Source: a bacterium (GTDB lineage Bacteria; Patescibacteriota; Patescibacteriia; Patescibacteriales; GWC2-42-12). Taken from it: a stretch of DNA of 48,497 nt. The notes beneath the pieces are model-generated. The model was given only the letters and a program-made list of their open reading frames with translations. It was not told where the DNA came from and made no database searches. How positions within the stretch are numbered: the stretch's first letter is position 1; the number at the start of each line of letters is the position of its first letter. The DNA is taken from positions 1 to 48,497 of the forward strand of contig JAUSGE010000044.1 in the NCBI GenBank assembly GCA_030649205.1, given 5' to 3'. The position numbers and the translations under genes were made by a program. Positions 1-9,193 of this stretch are shown here, in pieces.

Positions 1-156
1 CTGGAACGGCTGGAACAGAAAAATAGCAAGAATATAAACATCGACTTTGACCGGCTGGCAAGGTCTCTGGGGAAATATATAAAGGCCAAATTAAATAATC
101 AGGACGGATATGATATAATAATGAGTGATATTAATTATTTAAGAAGTAATTTATAA
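1..156 (+). CDS. 3' end of a truncated unknown protein
   Basis: An open frame enters from the left edge of the window and runs 51 codons to a TAA at 154-156. The visible C-terminus is charged and helical in character (it begins LERLEQKNSK and ends YLRSNL). No motif can be recognised. The next gene begins 4 bases later, so the two are probably co-transcribed. The start and family lie outside the window. Confidence 0.6.
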   Translation: MERLEQKNSKNINIDFDRLARSLGKYIKAKLNNQDGYDIIMSDINYLRSNL

Positions 157-160
157 AAAT

Positions 161-550
161 ATGCTAGAAAAAAAATCAGTGGTTTTGCCAGCGATTTACG
201 CTTTGGTTGCCACGATAATTAGTTCGTTAATTTTTTCGTCATTATTTGGTAAATTATATTTATTTATATTTAAACCAGCCTCTACCTGCGGTTTGTCAGG
301 TATAGGTTGCTCGGATATTTTAGGAGTAATCCAAAATTCCATCTTTGCCTATCTTTTTTTTCTGCCTCTATTCATCATGATTTTTATTCCCAGAAAACAA
401 TGGCTGGCTTGGCTGATTTTAATCTTTATCCCTTTTACCATGGTTTTGGCTGGCGGCAGTAAGCATCTGCTGTGGTTCCTTATCTTTACCCTAACCGGCG
501 GCCTGATCGGCTGGCTGATCAAGCTGGCAATTAAAAAACTGAAATATTAG
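161..550 (+). CDS. Small multi-pass membrane protein, unknown function
   Basis: This 129-residue protein is mostly hydrophobic. I see about four membrane segments, near residues 10-35, 58-75, 82-98 and 103-123, and it ends in a basic tail (KLAIKKLKY). Between the first two segments lies a loop with two cysteines (TCGLSGIGC). The start ATG is 4 bases after the preceding stop, and no Shine-Dalgarno site is visible. I do not recognise a family. A weak hairpin with a T-run follows at about 571-599 and probably ends the transcript before the AbiE genes. Confidence 0.6.
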   Translation: MLEKKSVVLPAIYALVATIISSLIFSSLFGKLYLFIFKPASTCGLSGIGCSDILGVIQNSIFAYLFFLPLFIMIFIPRKQWLAWLILIFIPFTMVLAGGSKHLLWFLIFTLTGGLIGWLIKLAIKKLKY

Positions 551-570
551 CTAAATTTTAATAAAATACG

Positions 571-599
571 CAAAAATGGGGCAAAAACCCTGTTTTTTG
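571..599 (+). terminator. Weak rho-independent terminator
   Basis: CAAAAATGGG can pair, with one bulge, with CCCTGTTTTTTG across a 7-base A-rich loop, and the 3' arm is itself a T-run. It separates the small membrane protein from the AbiE pair. Confidence 0.4.
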
Positions 600-625
600 T
601 TGCCAAGATTAAAAATATATGTTAA

Positions 626-631
626 TATAAT
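626..631 (+). promoter_or_regulatory. -10 box upstream of abiEi
   Basis: A perfect TATAAT lies about 40 bases before the proposed abiEi start. The best -35 candidate (TTGCCA, 600-605) is 20 bp away, which is longer than ideal, so only the -10 box is well supported. Confidence 0.4.
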
Positions 632-670
632 TCCAAAGAGTACTAATAATCGTATTTATTGGAAATGAAT

Positions 671-1294
671 ATGCAATACATTGAATTTAAGAAAAAGCTA
701 AACGAATATACAATTTTTTCCTGGCAAGACATAAAAAAAATAGACGCGTTATTTTACCGCTCTCGTTTAAATGAATGGCAAGACAAGGGCTATATAAAAA
801 AGATTCGCCGAGGCTATTATATCTTTGCCGATCAAATTTTAAATGAATCGGTTTTATTTTCCATTGCCAATAAGATATATTCGCCCTCGTATATATCTTT
901 TGAAATGGCTTTATCTAATTATGGGTTAATACCAGAAAGCGTTTATGGCATTACATCGGCCACGAGCAATAAAACCAAGCGCTTCAAAAATGAAATCGGG
1001 GAATTTATTTACAGCCATTTAAAGCCTGAATTGATCTTCGGCTATAAGCTGGAATCTCTGGGCGGAACAACTTTTAAAATAGCGGAAATAGAAAAGGCGG
1101 TATTGGATTTTTTCTATATCAACGCGCATTTAAAAACAGAGGCGGATTTTTCCGAACTGCGAATAAACGAGGAAGAATTTAAAATCAGGGTGAACGGCAA
1201 AAAGCTGATGAAGTATTTGGATTCATTCAATAATAAGAGTCTGGAAAAAAGAGTTAAAAAATTTTTAAAATACATAAATTATGTTAAGACTTAA
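671..1294 (+). CDS. AbiEi-like type IV antitoxin / transcriptional repressor
   Basis: The product has a winged-helix N-terminal region (about residues 1-55, including the RRGYY motif after the recognition helix) followed by the AbiEi C-terminal region. Both are typical of AbiEi antitoxins, which repress their own operon and neutralise AbiEii. The frame is open from a TTG at 659. I prefer the ATG at 671 because GGAA lies 7 bases upstream and the family usually begins close to the helix-turn-helix. The gene overlaps the downstream abiEii gene by 14 bases, the usual translational coupling of this pair. By family, AbiE systems act in phage abortive infection or plasmid maintenance. Function here is inferred from sequence and gene order. 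Confidence 0.8.
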   Translation: MQYIEFKKKLNEYTIFSWQDIKKIDALFYRSRLNEWQDKGYIKKIRRGYYIFADQILNESVLFSIANKIYSPSYISFEMALSNYGLIPESVYGITSATSNKTKRFKNEIGEFIYSHLKPELIFGYKLESLGGTTFKIAEIEKAVLDFFYINAHLKTEADFSELRINEEEFKIRVNGKKLMKYLDSFNNKSLEKRVKKFLKYINYVKT

Positions 1295-2057
1295 AGAGAT
1301 AGCTAAGCAATATCCGGATAATCTAAAACCTTTCAAGCGCAATATTCTGCGCGAGTATTTGCAGTATAAAATATTGGAGATTATTTTTGATTCGCCGCTG
1401 GCGGATAAATTGTCTTTTTTGGGCGGTACGGCTTTGCGCATCGTACACAACAATCCCAGATTTTCCGAAGATCTTGATTTTGATAATTTTGGCTTGACTG
1501 AAGCTGAATTCAATAAGCTGGCCGAGGAAGTGCGGAGGGGAATGATAAAACTCGGTCTTGAAACCGAGATCAGAACCGTATTTAAGGGCGCTTTTCGCTG
1601 TTATCTAAAAATTTCCAAGATTTTATTTGCCAATGAATTAGCCGTTATGCCGGATGAAAAAATGATAATTCAGCTTGATACGGCGCCGCACGGCTTTCCG
1701 TATGAACCGGACAAGAAAGTTTTGAATAAGTTTGATGTCTTGACGCAGATTTTTACCACGCCGCCGGATATTTTGCTGTCACAAAAAATTTACACGATTT
1801 TCAATCGTAAGCGCGCCAAGGGCAGGGATTTTTTTGACACAACGTTTCTTTTAGGGCTGACCAAGCCGAATTATGAATATTTAAAGCTGAAAATGGGAAT
1901 TGACAATTGGCCGGATATAAAAAAGAAGCTTTTGAAAAAAATTGAAACATTGGATTTAGCCGAATTAGTAAAAAATGTTGAGCCGTTTTTATTCAGTCCG
2001 AGCGACGCGAAAAAAATAACTTTGTTTAGAGAGTATATTAAGCAGGTGGAATTATAA
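1281..2057 (+). CDS. AbiEii-type nucleotidyltransferase toxin
   Basis: This 258-residue protein has the DNA polymerase beta-type nucleotidyltransferase signature of AbiEii: GGTALR near residue 48 and RFSEDLDFD near residue 60, where the two aspartates would bind metal. A KIYTIFNRKRAKGRDFFD stretch near residue 165 matches the family's downstream conserved block. AbiEii/MenT-like enzymes transfer nucleotides to tRNA or other targets and stop growth. All visible catalytic residues are intact, so the toxin should be active. It overlaps abiEi by 14 bases and lies directly upstream of the restriction-modification genes. Confidence 0.85.
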   Translation: MLRLKEIAKQYPDNLKPFKRNILREYLQYKILEIIFDSPLADKLSFLGGTALRIVHNNPRFSEDLDFDNFGLTEAEFNKLAEEVRRGMIKLGLETEIRTVFKGAFRCYLKISKILFANELAVMPDEKMIIQLDTAPHGFPYEPDKKVLNKFDVLTQIFTTPPDILLSQKIYTIFNRKRAKGRDFFDTTFLLGLTKPNYEYLKLKMGIDNWPDIKKKLLKKIETLDLAELVKNVEPFLFSPSDAKKITLFREYIKQVEL

Positions 2058-2094
2058 AGTTTAAATATTAGCGGGGAAATGGTAAAGTAAAAAT

Positions 2095-4392
2095 ATGAAT
2101 TTATCCGACAGCGAAAAACGAGACATTATAAAGTATTTGGAAAAGGGCAAGTCCTTGCCGGAGAAATATCGGTTTTTATTGTTTGACGACAACCGTGAGG
2201 TTGAGCTGGTTTGGAACGGGAAAACCGATGAGGTGGAAAATATGGTTTTGCCGTTTCAGGCGATTGAGCAGATTGATGAGCCCAGAAGCGAGGAAAAAAT
2301 TACGGCGCAAGGCTCGCTGTTTGATACTTCCGGCCGGCAGAAAAAGGGCTGGACCAATAAGCTAATTTGGGGCGACAACAAATTGATTTTATCCTCTCTG
2401 AAAAACGGCCCCTTAAGAAAGCAGATTTCTGCCGAAGGCGGGCTGAAATTAATTTACATTGATCCGCCCTTTGACGTGGGCGCGGATTTTTCCATGAATA
2501 TTGAAATCGGCGAAGACAGCTTTACCAAGAAGCCGTCGGTGATTGAAGAAATCGCCTACCGCGACACCTGGGGCAAAGGCGCGGACAGTTTTATCGCCAT
2601 GATTTATGAAAGATTAAAACTCATGCACGGACTTTTGGCCGAAGACGGCAGTATTTATGTTCATTGCGATTGGCGGGTAAATAGTTATATGAGGATGGTT
2701 TTAGACGAGGTTTTTGGGAAGGACAATTTTTTGAATGAAATTATCTGGCAAAGAACTGGGGCTCACAATGACGCTACTCGTTTTGGTGTAATTCATGATT
2801 CTATTTTCTTTTATTCCAAATCAAAAGAATATAATTTTAACCCCGTTTTTATTCCTCTGTCTGACGAACATTTACAGACACGTTTTAATCAAATTGAGGA
2901 AAATACAAGTAAAAGATTTTTTGCAGGTCCTATCACAGCACCAGGATCAGGTCCGGGGAGAATTTTTAGAGGCAAAATACTGATGCCGCCGCAAGGAAGA
3001 CATTGGTCATATTCTCAAGAAAGCATTAATAAACTCGAAAAAGAAGGAATGATTTACTACTCAAATACTGGAACTCCTTATCTTAAGCAGTATATGGATA
3101 CATACGCTGAACAAGGTAGACGAGTACAGTCAATATGGAGTGACGTTTTACCAAGTAAGACTGGCAGTGAAGTATTAGGTTATCCAACACAAAAAGCTGA
3201 GGTTCTAATGGAAAGAATTATTAACGCATCCTCAAACGAGGGCGATCTTATTGCCGATTTTTTCTGCGGTTCGGGCACAACTTTGGCCGTGGCGGAAAAA
3301 TTAGGCCGGAAATGGATTGGCTCTGATTTGGGGCGATTTGCTATTCATACCACCCGCAAAAGGATGATCGGCGCGCAGAGAGAGCTTAAAAAAGCCTGCA
3401 AGGATTTTCGGGCGTTTGAAATTTTAAATATCGGGAAATACGAACGAGAAAAGTTTTTGAATGTTAATGAAAATTTGCGGGAAGAAGAAAAAAGACTGCA
3501 GAGGGAAAATAAAGAAAAAGAATTTATTAAACTTATTTTATCCGCCTACAAAGCCGAGCCGGTGGATTCGTTTAATGCGTTCGTGGGTAAAAAAAGAGAC
3601 CGGCTGGTGGCGGTCGGGCAGATTGACACGCCGGTGACTAATGATTTTTTAGAAAGAGTAATCGCGGAGTGCAAAGACAAGAAAATTACTAAAGCGGATG
3701 TTTTGGGTTTTGATTATGAAATGGGTCTGGATTTTGAGTCGGCGAAAAAAATGGGCTTGGATATCCAATTCAAAGTTATTCCGCGCGAAGTGTTTGATAA
3801 AAAAGCCGTGGAAAAAGGACAGGTTAAATTTTACGATGTCGCCTATATTGAAGTTAAGCCGATAGTTCGCGGACGGGGCAATGTTAAAGAAGTAGCAATT
3901 GAGCTGACTGATTTTTCGGTTTTTTATAATCAGGACAACACCGGCGAAGTTGAGGAAAAACTGCAGTCCGGCGGCAATAAAATAATTATTGCCAATGGGC
4001 AGGTGATCAAAATTTCCAAAGACAAAGACTCGGATATTATCGAGCGCGAAGTTTTAACGAAAAAATGGACGGATTGGATTGACTATTGGTCCGTGGATTT
4101 TGATTTTGAAAGCAAGCGGGAAATCATCCGCGTGCCGAAAGAAAAATCGGTTCAAGCCAAACTTGACGGCTCGTCTGACGCGGTGCAATTGCAAATTGAT
4201 GATTACGAAGAAAAATGGACCGGCAGTTATATTTTTGAAAATGAATGGCAGTCGTTCAGGACGAAAAAAGACCGGACTTTAGAGCTAACCTCGGCTTTTA
4301 AGCAAGCGCCCAAAGGCAAAATGAAAATCGCGGTTAAAGTGATTGATATTTTTGGGAATGATACGACGAAGGTGATTGAGATTAATATATAA
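2095..4392 (+). CDS. mod: Type III-like DNA adenine methyltransferase (Mod)
   Basis: This 765-residue protein has catalytic motif IV, DPPF, at residues 123-126. The AdoMet-binding motif I (FCGSG, about residue 390, within DFFCGSGTTLAVAEKLG) lies far downstream. This order is the beta class of amino-methyltransferases to which type III Mod proteins belong. The region between the motifs (about 200-370) would hold the target-recognition domain. A long C-terminal part (about 430-765) is not part of the methyltransferase core and may contact Res. The start ATG is 38 bases after abiEii, with a purine-rich stretch upstream. Its partner is the Res-like gene at 6503, but two unrelated genes lie between them, unlike most type III systems. 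Recognition sequence cannot be predicted. Confidence 0.88.
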   Translation: MNLSDSEKRDIIKYLEKGKSLPEKYRFLLFDDNREVELVWNGKTDEVENMVLPFQAIEQIDEPRSEEKITAQGSLFDTSGRQKKGWTNKLIWGDNKLILSSLKNGPLRKQISAEGGLKLIYIDPPFDVGADFSMNIEIGEDSFTKKPSVIEEIAYRDTWGKGADSFIAMIYERLKLMHGLLAEDGSIYVHCDWRVNSYMRMVLDEVFGKDNFLNEIIWQRTGAHNDATRFGVIHDSIFFYSKSKEYNFNPVFIPLSDEHLQTRFNQIEENTSKRFFAGPITAPGSGPGRIFRGKILMPPQGRHWSYSQESINKLEKEGMIYYSNTGTPYLKQYMDTYAEQGRRVQSIWSDVLPSKTGSEVLGYPTQKAEVLMERIINASSNEGDLIADFFCGSGTTLAVAEKLGRKWIGSDLGRFAIHTTRKRMIGAQRELKKACKDFRAFEILNIGKYEREKFLNVNENLREEEKRLQRENKEKEFIKLILSAYKAEPVDSFNAFVGKKRDRLVAVGQIDTPVTNDFLERVIAECKDKKITKADVLGFDYEMGLDFESAKKMGLDIQFKVIPREVFDKKAVEKGQVKFYDVAYIEVKPIVRGRGNVKEVAIELTDFSVFYNQDNTGEVEEKLQSGGNKIIIANGQVIKISKDKDSDIIEREVLTKKWTDWIDYWSVDFDFESKREIIRVPKEKSVQAKLDGSSDAVQLQIDDYEEKWTGSYIFENEWQSFRTKKDRTLELTSAFKQAPKGKMKIAVKVIDIFGNDTTKVIEINI

Positions 4393-4409
4393 TACGGAGT
4401 GTGGACAAG

Positions 4410-4449
4410 TTAAATATATAGAGATCGCGGATGAAGACTATATATTTAA
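4410..4449. repeat. 12-bp perfect inverted repeat after mod
   Basis: TTAAATATATAG at 4410-4421 is repeated inverted as CTATATATTTAA at 4438-4449 with a 16-base loop. A T-run follows only at 4460-4465, so this could be a weak terminator or an operator ahead of the small membrane gene. Confidence 0.5.
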
Positions 4450-4465
4450 GTAAATTTAACTTTTT

Positions 4466-4654
4466 ATGGTTGAAAAAATTATAGAGGAATTAAAAAATAG
4501 GAGGGAATGGTTGGAGCGTTTGGATTTAGAAATGCAGAACAAAAACAAAGATTACTCTCGTAATTTATGGATGAATATTATTATTTTATCAAGTGCAATT
4601 ATAATTGGCGTTCTGCCTCTTATTAATGGAACTCCAAGTATAATTAACTATTAA
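4466..4654 (+). CDS. Small single-pass membrane protein, unknown
   Basis: The protein has 62 residues: a charged amphipathic N-terminal helix (about 1-33) followed by one hydrophobic segment (about 35-55, NIIILSSAIIIGVLPL). No Shine-Dalgarno site is seen. It lies between mod and the AlbA/HATPase gene inside the defence block. A one-pass protein of this kind could anchor a complex or act as a small effector, but nothing in the sequence shows which. It may also be a non-functional ORF. Confidence 0.45.
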   Translation: MVEKIIEELKNRREWLERLDLEMQNKNKDYSRNLWMNIIILSSAIIIGVLPLINGTPSIINY

Positions 4655-4713
4655 ATATTAATTCATTTCTAATTGACTAATTCGGGATATCAAATAAATA
4701 ATTATGCAATAAT

Positions 4714-6345
4714 ATGTATTTACCAGAGGATATTGACGACATCATACAAAATAGCGAAACAGCTACGCTTGAGTTTAAAGAAGCGCGGATTAATTTTAGC
4801 GATAGCGAAAGATCGGATTATTGCGCCGCTATTGCTAATATGGGCGGCGGCCGGCTGTTGCTCGGAATAGCGAATAATAAAAGTGTTGTTGGGACGAATG
4901 TATATCAAGGGGCAATTAATCAAATCCCGCAGCAAGTTTATCAGCAAATTGGCATTACTGTTTCAGTTGAAGAAGTCCAGCACCAACGCGGGAGAGTCGT
5001 GGTTTTTGATATTCCTCCACGTCCGGTTGGACAGCGGGTAAAAAGCAATGGCGGCAAATATACTTATCCGGTTAGAAGAGGCGAGTCGCTCGGAGAAATG
5101 GATGACGCGATGACGAGAGAAATTTTAAACGAAGTGCAGCCGGATTTTTCGTCTGGTGTCGCTGATAATTTGACATTGGACGATCTCAATGAGAGAGCCT
5201 TGAATGATTTTAAAAAAAGGAGAGCTGAGAAAACGGGTAATCGGGGGTTGTTAACCGCGCAAGTAGCGCAAATTCTTGCTGATGTGGAATTAATAAGGGA
5301 CGGAAAGTTGACTTTCGCTTGTTTGTTATTGCTCGGCAAAAAAGAAAAAATCAACGCTTTTTTGCCCCAAGCGGAAATTATTTATGAATGGCGAAACGAT
5401 CCGGACCAGATTCATCATGATTTTCGCACATCTTGGCGCGCTCCTTACTTTTCTGTTTACGATGAAATATGGAATACAATTAACGCGCGAAATATTCGCA
5501 TGCCGTATCAGGAGGGCTTTGTGCAACAGGAAATATTGGCCTTTGACGAAAAGGCCTGCCGCGAAGCGGTAAATAACGCGGTGGCGCATCGGGATTATTC
5601 AATCGGCGGACGCTCAATAATTATCCACGCGTCGCCAAGATCATTCTCCGTTATTAGTCCCGGCGGATTTCCAAACGAAATTACGCCTGAAAATGTTTTG
5701 AACGCGCCGCCACATTGGCGCAATAGGCTAATCGCCGAGGCGTTTGAGGGAACTGAACTTGTTGAGCGATCCGGCCAGGGAATAGATAACATATTTGAGG
5801 CATCAATACGGCAAGGCAAGGGCTTACCTAATTTTAACGGGACAAATGGCGTTACCGTGCAAATAAATATTCCCGCCAAAGTTAAAGACACTGAGTTTAT
5901 TAAGTTCTTAGAAAAAGTTGTCAACGAAAAACAAGCGATTTTTTCATTTGATGAAATTTATGAATTAGAGAAATTACGCGAGAAAAAAATATTACCGGTT
6001 TTAAAACATAAGGAGAAATTCTTAAAATTAGGAATTATAGAAAAAGTGGGTAAAACAAGCGGTACAAAATATATATTGTCGCATCGATATTATTCATATC
6101 AAGAAAAACCCGGCATCTACACCCGAATAAAAGGTTTCAGCAGAGAATCTAAGAAGGAGCTTATTTTAGAACATTTGCGCAGAGAAGGGCGAGGTAGACG
6201 CGAAGATTTTATTGATGCTTTTCCCGAATTAAAACCGCAAGATGTAACCAATTTGTTATCGGAATTAAAAAGAGAAGATAAAATTAAGAGAATTGGATCC
6301 GATAGAGCTGGGCATTGGGAACTAAAAAATAAATTATATAATTAG
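4714..6345 (+). CDS. AlbA/Schlafen-type nucleic-acid-binding protein with HATPase domain
   Basis: The N-terminal domain (about 15-130, with TLEFKEA and an AANMGGGRLLLGI-like core) matches the AlbA_2/Schlafen-like domain. A GHKL-like ATPase region follows at about 280-360 (ACREAVNNAVAHRDYS, then the glycine-containing ERSGQGIDNIF). A winged-helix region forms the C-terminus (about 465-543). Proteins of this architecture are often annotated as transcriptional regulators or as RecG-related ATP-binding proteins. The gene sits between mod and res and is transcribed with them. R-linked ORFs of unknown role are known in other restriction operons, so a defence role or a role in controlling res is plausible but unproven. 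Confidence 0.75.
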   Translation: MYLPEDIDDIIQNSETATLEFKEARINFSDSERSDYCAAIANMGGGRLLLGIANNKSVVGTNVYQGAINQIPQQVYQQIGITVSVEEVQHQRGRVVVFDIPPRPVGQRVKSNGGKYTYPVRRGESLGEMDDAMTREILNEVQPDFSSGVADNLTLDDLNERALNDFKKRRAEKTGNRGLLTAQVAQILADVELIRDGKLTFACLLLLGKKEKINAFLPQAEIIYEWRNDPDQIHHDFRTSWRAPYFSVYDEIWNTINARNIRMPYQEGFVQQEILAFDEKACREAVNNAVAHRDYSIGGRSIIIHASPRSFSVISPGGFPNEITPENVLNAPPHWRNRLIAEAFEGTELVERSGQGIDNIFEASIRQGKGLPNFNGTNGVTVQINIPAKVKDTEFIKFLEKVVNEKQAIFSFDEIYELEKLREKKILPVLKHKEKFLKLGIIEKVGKTSGTKYILSHRYYSYQEKPGIYTRIKGFSRESKKELILEHLRREGRGRREDFIDAFPELKPQDVTNLLSELKREDKIKRIGSDRAGHWELKNKLYN

Positions 6346-6408
6346 AAGATATTTTGGAAATTTAAAAGAAAAAGGGTTTAAAATGGCTAAAAATACATCT
6401 GTGAATAA

Positions 6409-6457
6409 TTAGTAAATACTAATAGAATTCTTATTTACCAATGACAAAAGTAAATAA
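6409..6457. promoter_or_regulatory. Clustered inverted repeats upstream of res
   Basis: Two perfect inverted repeats lie in this gap. TTAGTA-AA-TACTAA spans 6409-6422. TTATTTAC (6431-6438) is repeated inverted as GTAAATAA (6450-6457). Both look like dimeric repressor sites and could control res. No protein can be assigned to them from this window. Confidence 0.45.
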
Positions 6458-6477
6458 CCTTATAGACCTTATTATAT

Positions 6478-6498
6478 AAGCCTTTTGGGCTTTTTATT
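6478..6498 (+). terminator. Short hairpin with T-rich tail directly before res
   Basis: AAGCC pairs with GGCTT across a five-base loop and is followed by TTTATTT. It is weak, but it lies between the AlbA/HATPase gene and the res ATG at 6503, so it may attenuate read-through into res. Confidence 0.4.
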
Positions 6499-6502
6499 TA
6501 CT

Positions 6503-9172
6503 ATGGCATTACATAAAGATTTTCCTAAAGATAAATTTCAAATACTTGATCCGGCGATCAGGTGGTTTCCGGCTGATGAAGATTTAAGAAAAGAAGGCTA
6601 CGAAAAGCTATTGCCGCCGTTTGTGCCGGAACTGCGGGAAAGAGTGGCTAAGTGGCGGGCGGCGGATTATGCCGGGGCCAGCGAAACTTCAAAAGCGCTG
6701 TTAAACTGGTGGTTTAAGGAACCGCATACGATTTACGGCAAAAATGGCGAAAGTATTGCCTTTCAATATTACTTCGCCCAGAGAGAAGCGGTGGAAACCA
6801 TAATCTGGCTCATGGACGCGGAAAAAGTTGAGAGCAGATATGATTTGATAAAATTTGATAAATTAGGCCGGGTCAGCCCGAATATGTTTGACGAGGACTG
6901 GCTGCGCCTGGTGATAAAAATGGCGACCGGCAGCGGCAAGACCAAAGTCATGAGCCTGCTCTTAGCCTGGTCGTATTTTCATAAACTGTACGAGAAAAAT
7001 TCAGAGCTGTCTAAAAATTTTTTGCTAATCACGCCGAATATTATTGTCTTAGACCGGATCAAAACCGATTTTCAAGGCTTGAAAATATTTTATGAAGATC
7101 CGATTTTGCCGGACAACGGCTATGGCGGGCAGAATTGGCAAGACGATTTCCAGATTAAACTGCATTTGCAGGACGAAGTCGGTACGATTTCAAAATCGGG
7201 CAATATCTTTTTAACCAATATTCACAGAGTTTATGAAAGCGATATAAATACAGCCAGCTTCGCGGACGAAGATACTTCAGATTATTTTTTAGGCGGCAAA
7301 GTTGTCGGCAAAACCAATGACGCGAGAGTTGATTTAGGGGAAATTGTGCGGGATGTTGACGAGCTAATGATTATCAATGACGAGGCGCACCATATTCATG
7401 ATCCAAAAATGGCCTGGGCCAAGTCCATTGAGGATATACATAATAAACTTCTGCAGAAAGGCAGGAAGCTGGCTTTGCAAATTGACTTAACGGCCACGCC
7501 TAAGAGCAACAAAGGGGAAATTTTTGTGCAAACCGTTTCCGATTATCCTTTGGTTGAAGCCATACGCCAAGGCGTGGTAAAAAATCCGGTTTTACCCGAC
7601 CAGGCCAGCCGGGCAAAATTGCAAGAAAAACAAAGTTCCTTATTTGCCGAAAAATACGAGGACTTTATCAGGTTAGGCGTTGAAGAATGGGAAAAAACTT
7701 ATAAAGAGCTGGAACCGACCGGTAAGAAATCAATTTTATTCATCATGACCGACGATACGAGGAATTGCGATGACGTGGCGGAATTTTTGGAAGATAATTA
7801 TCCGCAGTTAAGAGGCGCGGTTTTAACGATTCATACTAATAAAAGCGGTGAAATATCCGAAACCGTTTCCGGCAAAAAGGAAAAAGAATTGCGGGAGCTG
7901 CGTAAGAAAGCCAACGAAATAGACAGTATAGAAAGTTCGTACAAGGTGATAGTTTCAGTTTTAATGCTTAAGGAAGGCTGGGATGTAAAAAATGTAACTA
8001 CCATCGTGGGTTTGCGTCCGTACGGCGCTGATTCAAAGATTTTGCCGGAACAGACTTTAGGGCGAGGTTTACGGAGAATGTTTTTCGGCCAGGATGTAGA
8101 GGAATATGTAAGCGTTATCGGCACGCCGGCTTTTATGGAATTTGTGGAATCAATCAAGGCTGAAGGCGTGGAGCTGGAAAAAAGAAAAATGGACCGCTCC
8201 GGCTCGCCGATTACGCCCACGGTGATTGAAGTTGACAGGCAGAATATAAAAAAAGACATCGCCGGCCTGGATATTGAACTGCCGGTTTTAACTCCGCGAA
8301 TCCAAAGAGAATATAAAAATTTGAATTTATTAGATGTCGCGAAATTTAATAATAAAAAGATTGGCGTAAAAGAATTTAGCGAAGCAGAAAAAAAGGAAAT
8401 TATTTTTGTGGAAGTGGTTGACGAAATAACGCACCATACCACTATTTTGAACAGTTCCATTGAGCCGAATTACCAAAGCGTGGTCGGTTTTTTTGCGCAA
8501 AAAATCATGAAAGAATTGCGCCTGTTCGGCTGCTACGGCATACTCTTTGGCAAGGTAAAAGAATTTATCAGCGACGATTTATTCTGCCAAAGCGTTAATC
8601 TTAATGACGCGAATATTTTAAGAAATTTGTCGGAAACGGAAGCGGTGAAAACCATCGTGGAAACATTTAAAAAAGAGATCAATAATTTAACCGTGCGGGA
8701 CGTCGGCGATACGGAAATAAAGAATTATCTGAAAGTCAGCGGCGCCAGGCCTTTTGTCGTAACCGATAAAAAATATTTATTGCCGAAAAAGAGCGTCTTT
8801 AATAAAATTGTCGGCGACAGCGATTTTGAGCTGGAATTCGCTGATTTTCTGGAAAGCGCGGATGATGTAATTTCTTTTGCCAAAAATTATCAGGAAATTC
8901 ATTTTAAAATTGACTATAAAAACGCCAGTGGCGCGATTTCCAGCTATTACCCGGATTTTTTCGTGAAAACCGACAACAAAACCGTTTATGTAGTGGAAAC
9001 AAAAGGGCGGGAAGATACTAATGATATTGAAAAAATAAAAAGACTTGAGCAATGGTGCGAGGACGCCAGCGCCAGGCAGAAAAAGATTGAATATAAAATG
9101 ATTTATGTGAAGCAGGAGGAGTGGGATAAGTACAAAACGAAGAGTTTTAAGGAATTAGTAAAAATCAATTAA
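6503..9172 (+). CDS. res: Type III restriction enzyme Res subunit (helicase-endonuclease)
   Basis: A superfamily 2 helicase core is clear: Walker A ATGSGKT at residues 141-147, a DEAH box near 293, the SAT-like LTATPKS near 330, and the C-terminal motif QTLGRGLRR near 510. The C-terminus carries a PD-(D/E)xK nuclease with D818 in YYPDFF and E832-T-K834 in VVETKG, as in type III Res proteins. These use ATP to move on DNA and cut when two head-to-head sites are unmethylated. I start at the ATG at 6503. The frame is open from a TTG at 6485, but those codons fall within a hairpin. No Shine-Dalgarno site is seen. It is separated from mod by two genes but is probably its partner. Confidence 0.88.
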   Translation: MALHKDFPKDKFQILDPAIRWFPADEDLRKEGYEKLLPPFVPELRERVAKWRAADYAGASETSKALLNWWFKEPHTIYGKNGESIAFQYYFAQREAVETIIWLMDAEKVESRYDLIKFDKLGRVSPNMFDEDWLRLVIKMATGSGKTKVMSLLLAWSYFHKLYEKNSELSKNFLLITPNIIVLDRIKTDFQGLKIFYEDPILPDNGYGGQNWQDDFQIKLHLQDEVGTISKSGNIFLTNIHRVYESDINTASFADEDTSDYFLGGKVVGKTNDARVDLGEIVRDVDELMIINDEAHHIHDPKMAWAKSIEDIHNKLLQKGRKLALQIDLTATPKSNKGEIFVQTVSDYPLVEAIRQGVVKNPVLPDQASRAKLQEKQSSLFAEKYEDFIRLGVEEWEKTYKELEPTGKKSILFIMTDDTRNCDDVAEFLEDNYPQLRGAVLTIHTNKSGEISETVSGKKEKELRELRKKANEIDSIESSYKVIVSVLMLKEGWDVKNVTTIVGLRPYGADSKILPEQTLGRGLRRMFFGQDVEEYVSVIGTPAFMEFVESIKAEGVELEKRKMDRSGSPITPTVIEVDRQNIKKDIAGLDIELPVLTPRIQREYKNLNLLDVAKFNNKKIGVKEFSEAEKKEIIFVEVVDEITHHTTILNSSIEPNYQSVVGFFAQKIMKELRLFGCYGILFGKVKEFISDDLFCQSVNLNDANILRNLSETEAVKTIVETFKKEINNLTVRDVGDTEIKNYLKVSGARPFVVTDKKYLLPKKSVFNKIVGDSDFELEFADFLESADDVISFAKNYQEIHFKIDYKNASGAISSYYPDFFVKTDNKTVYVVETKGREDTNDIEKIKRLEQWCEDASARQKKIEYKMIYVKQEEWDKYKTKSFKELVKIN

Positions 9173-9193
9173 AATAGTGTAAAGATATATTTT

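Noticed and set aside
4673-4947. Overlapping short frames around the start of the AlbA/HATPase gene
   Set aside because: They are out-of-frame shadows on both strands of a gene with clear domain evidence.
7831-8460. A 209-residue minus-strand frame inside res
   Set aside because: It is antisense to the well-supported helicase domain and has no start signal or motif.
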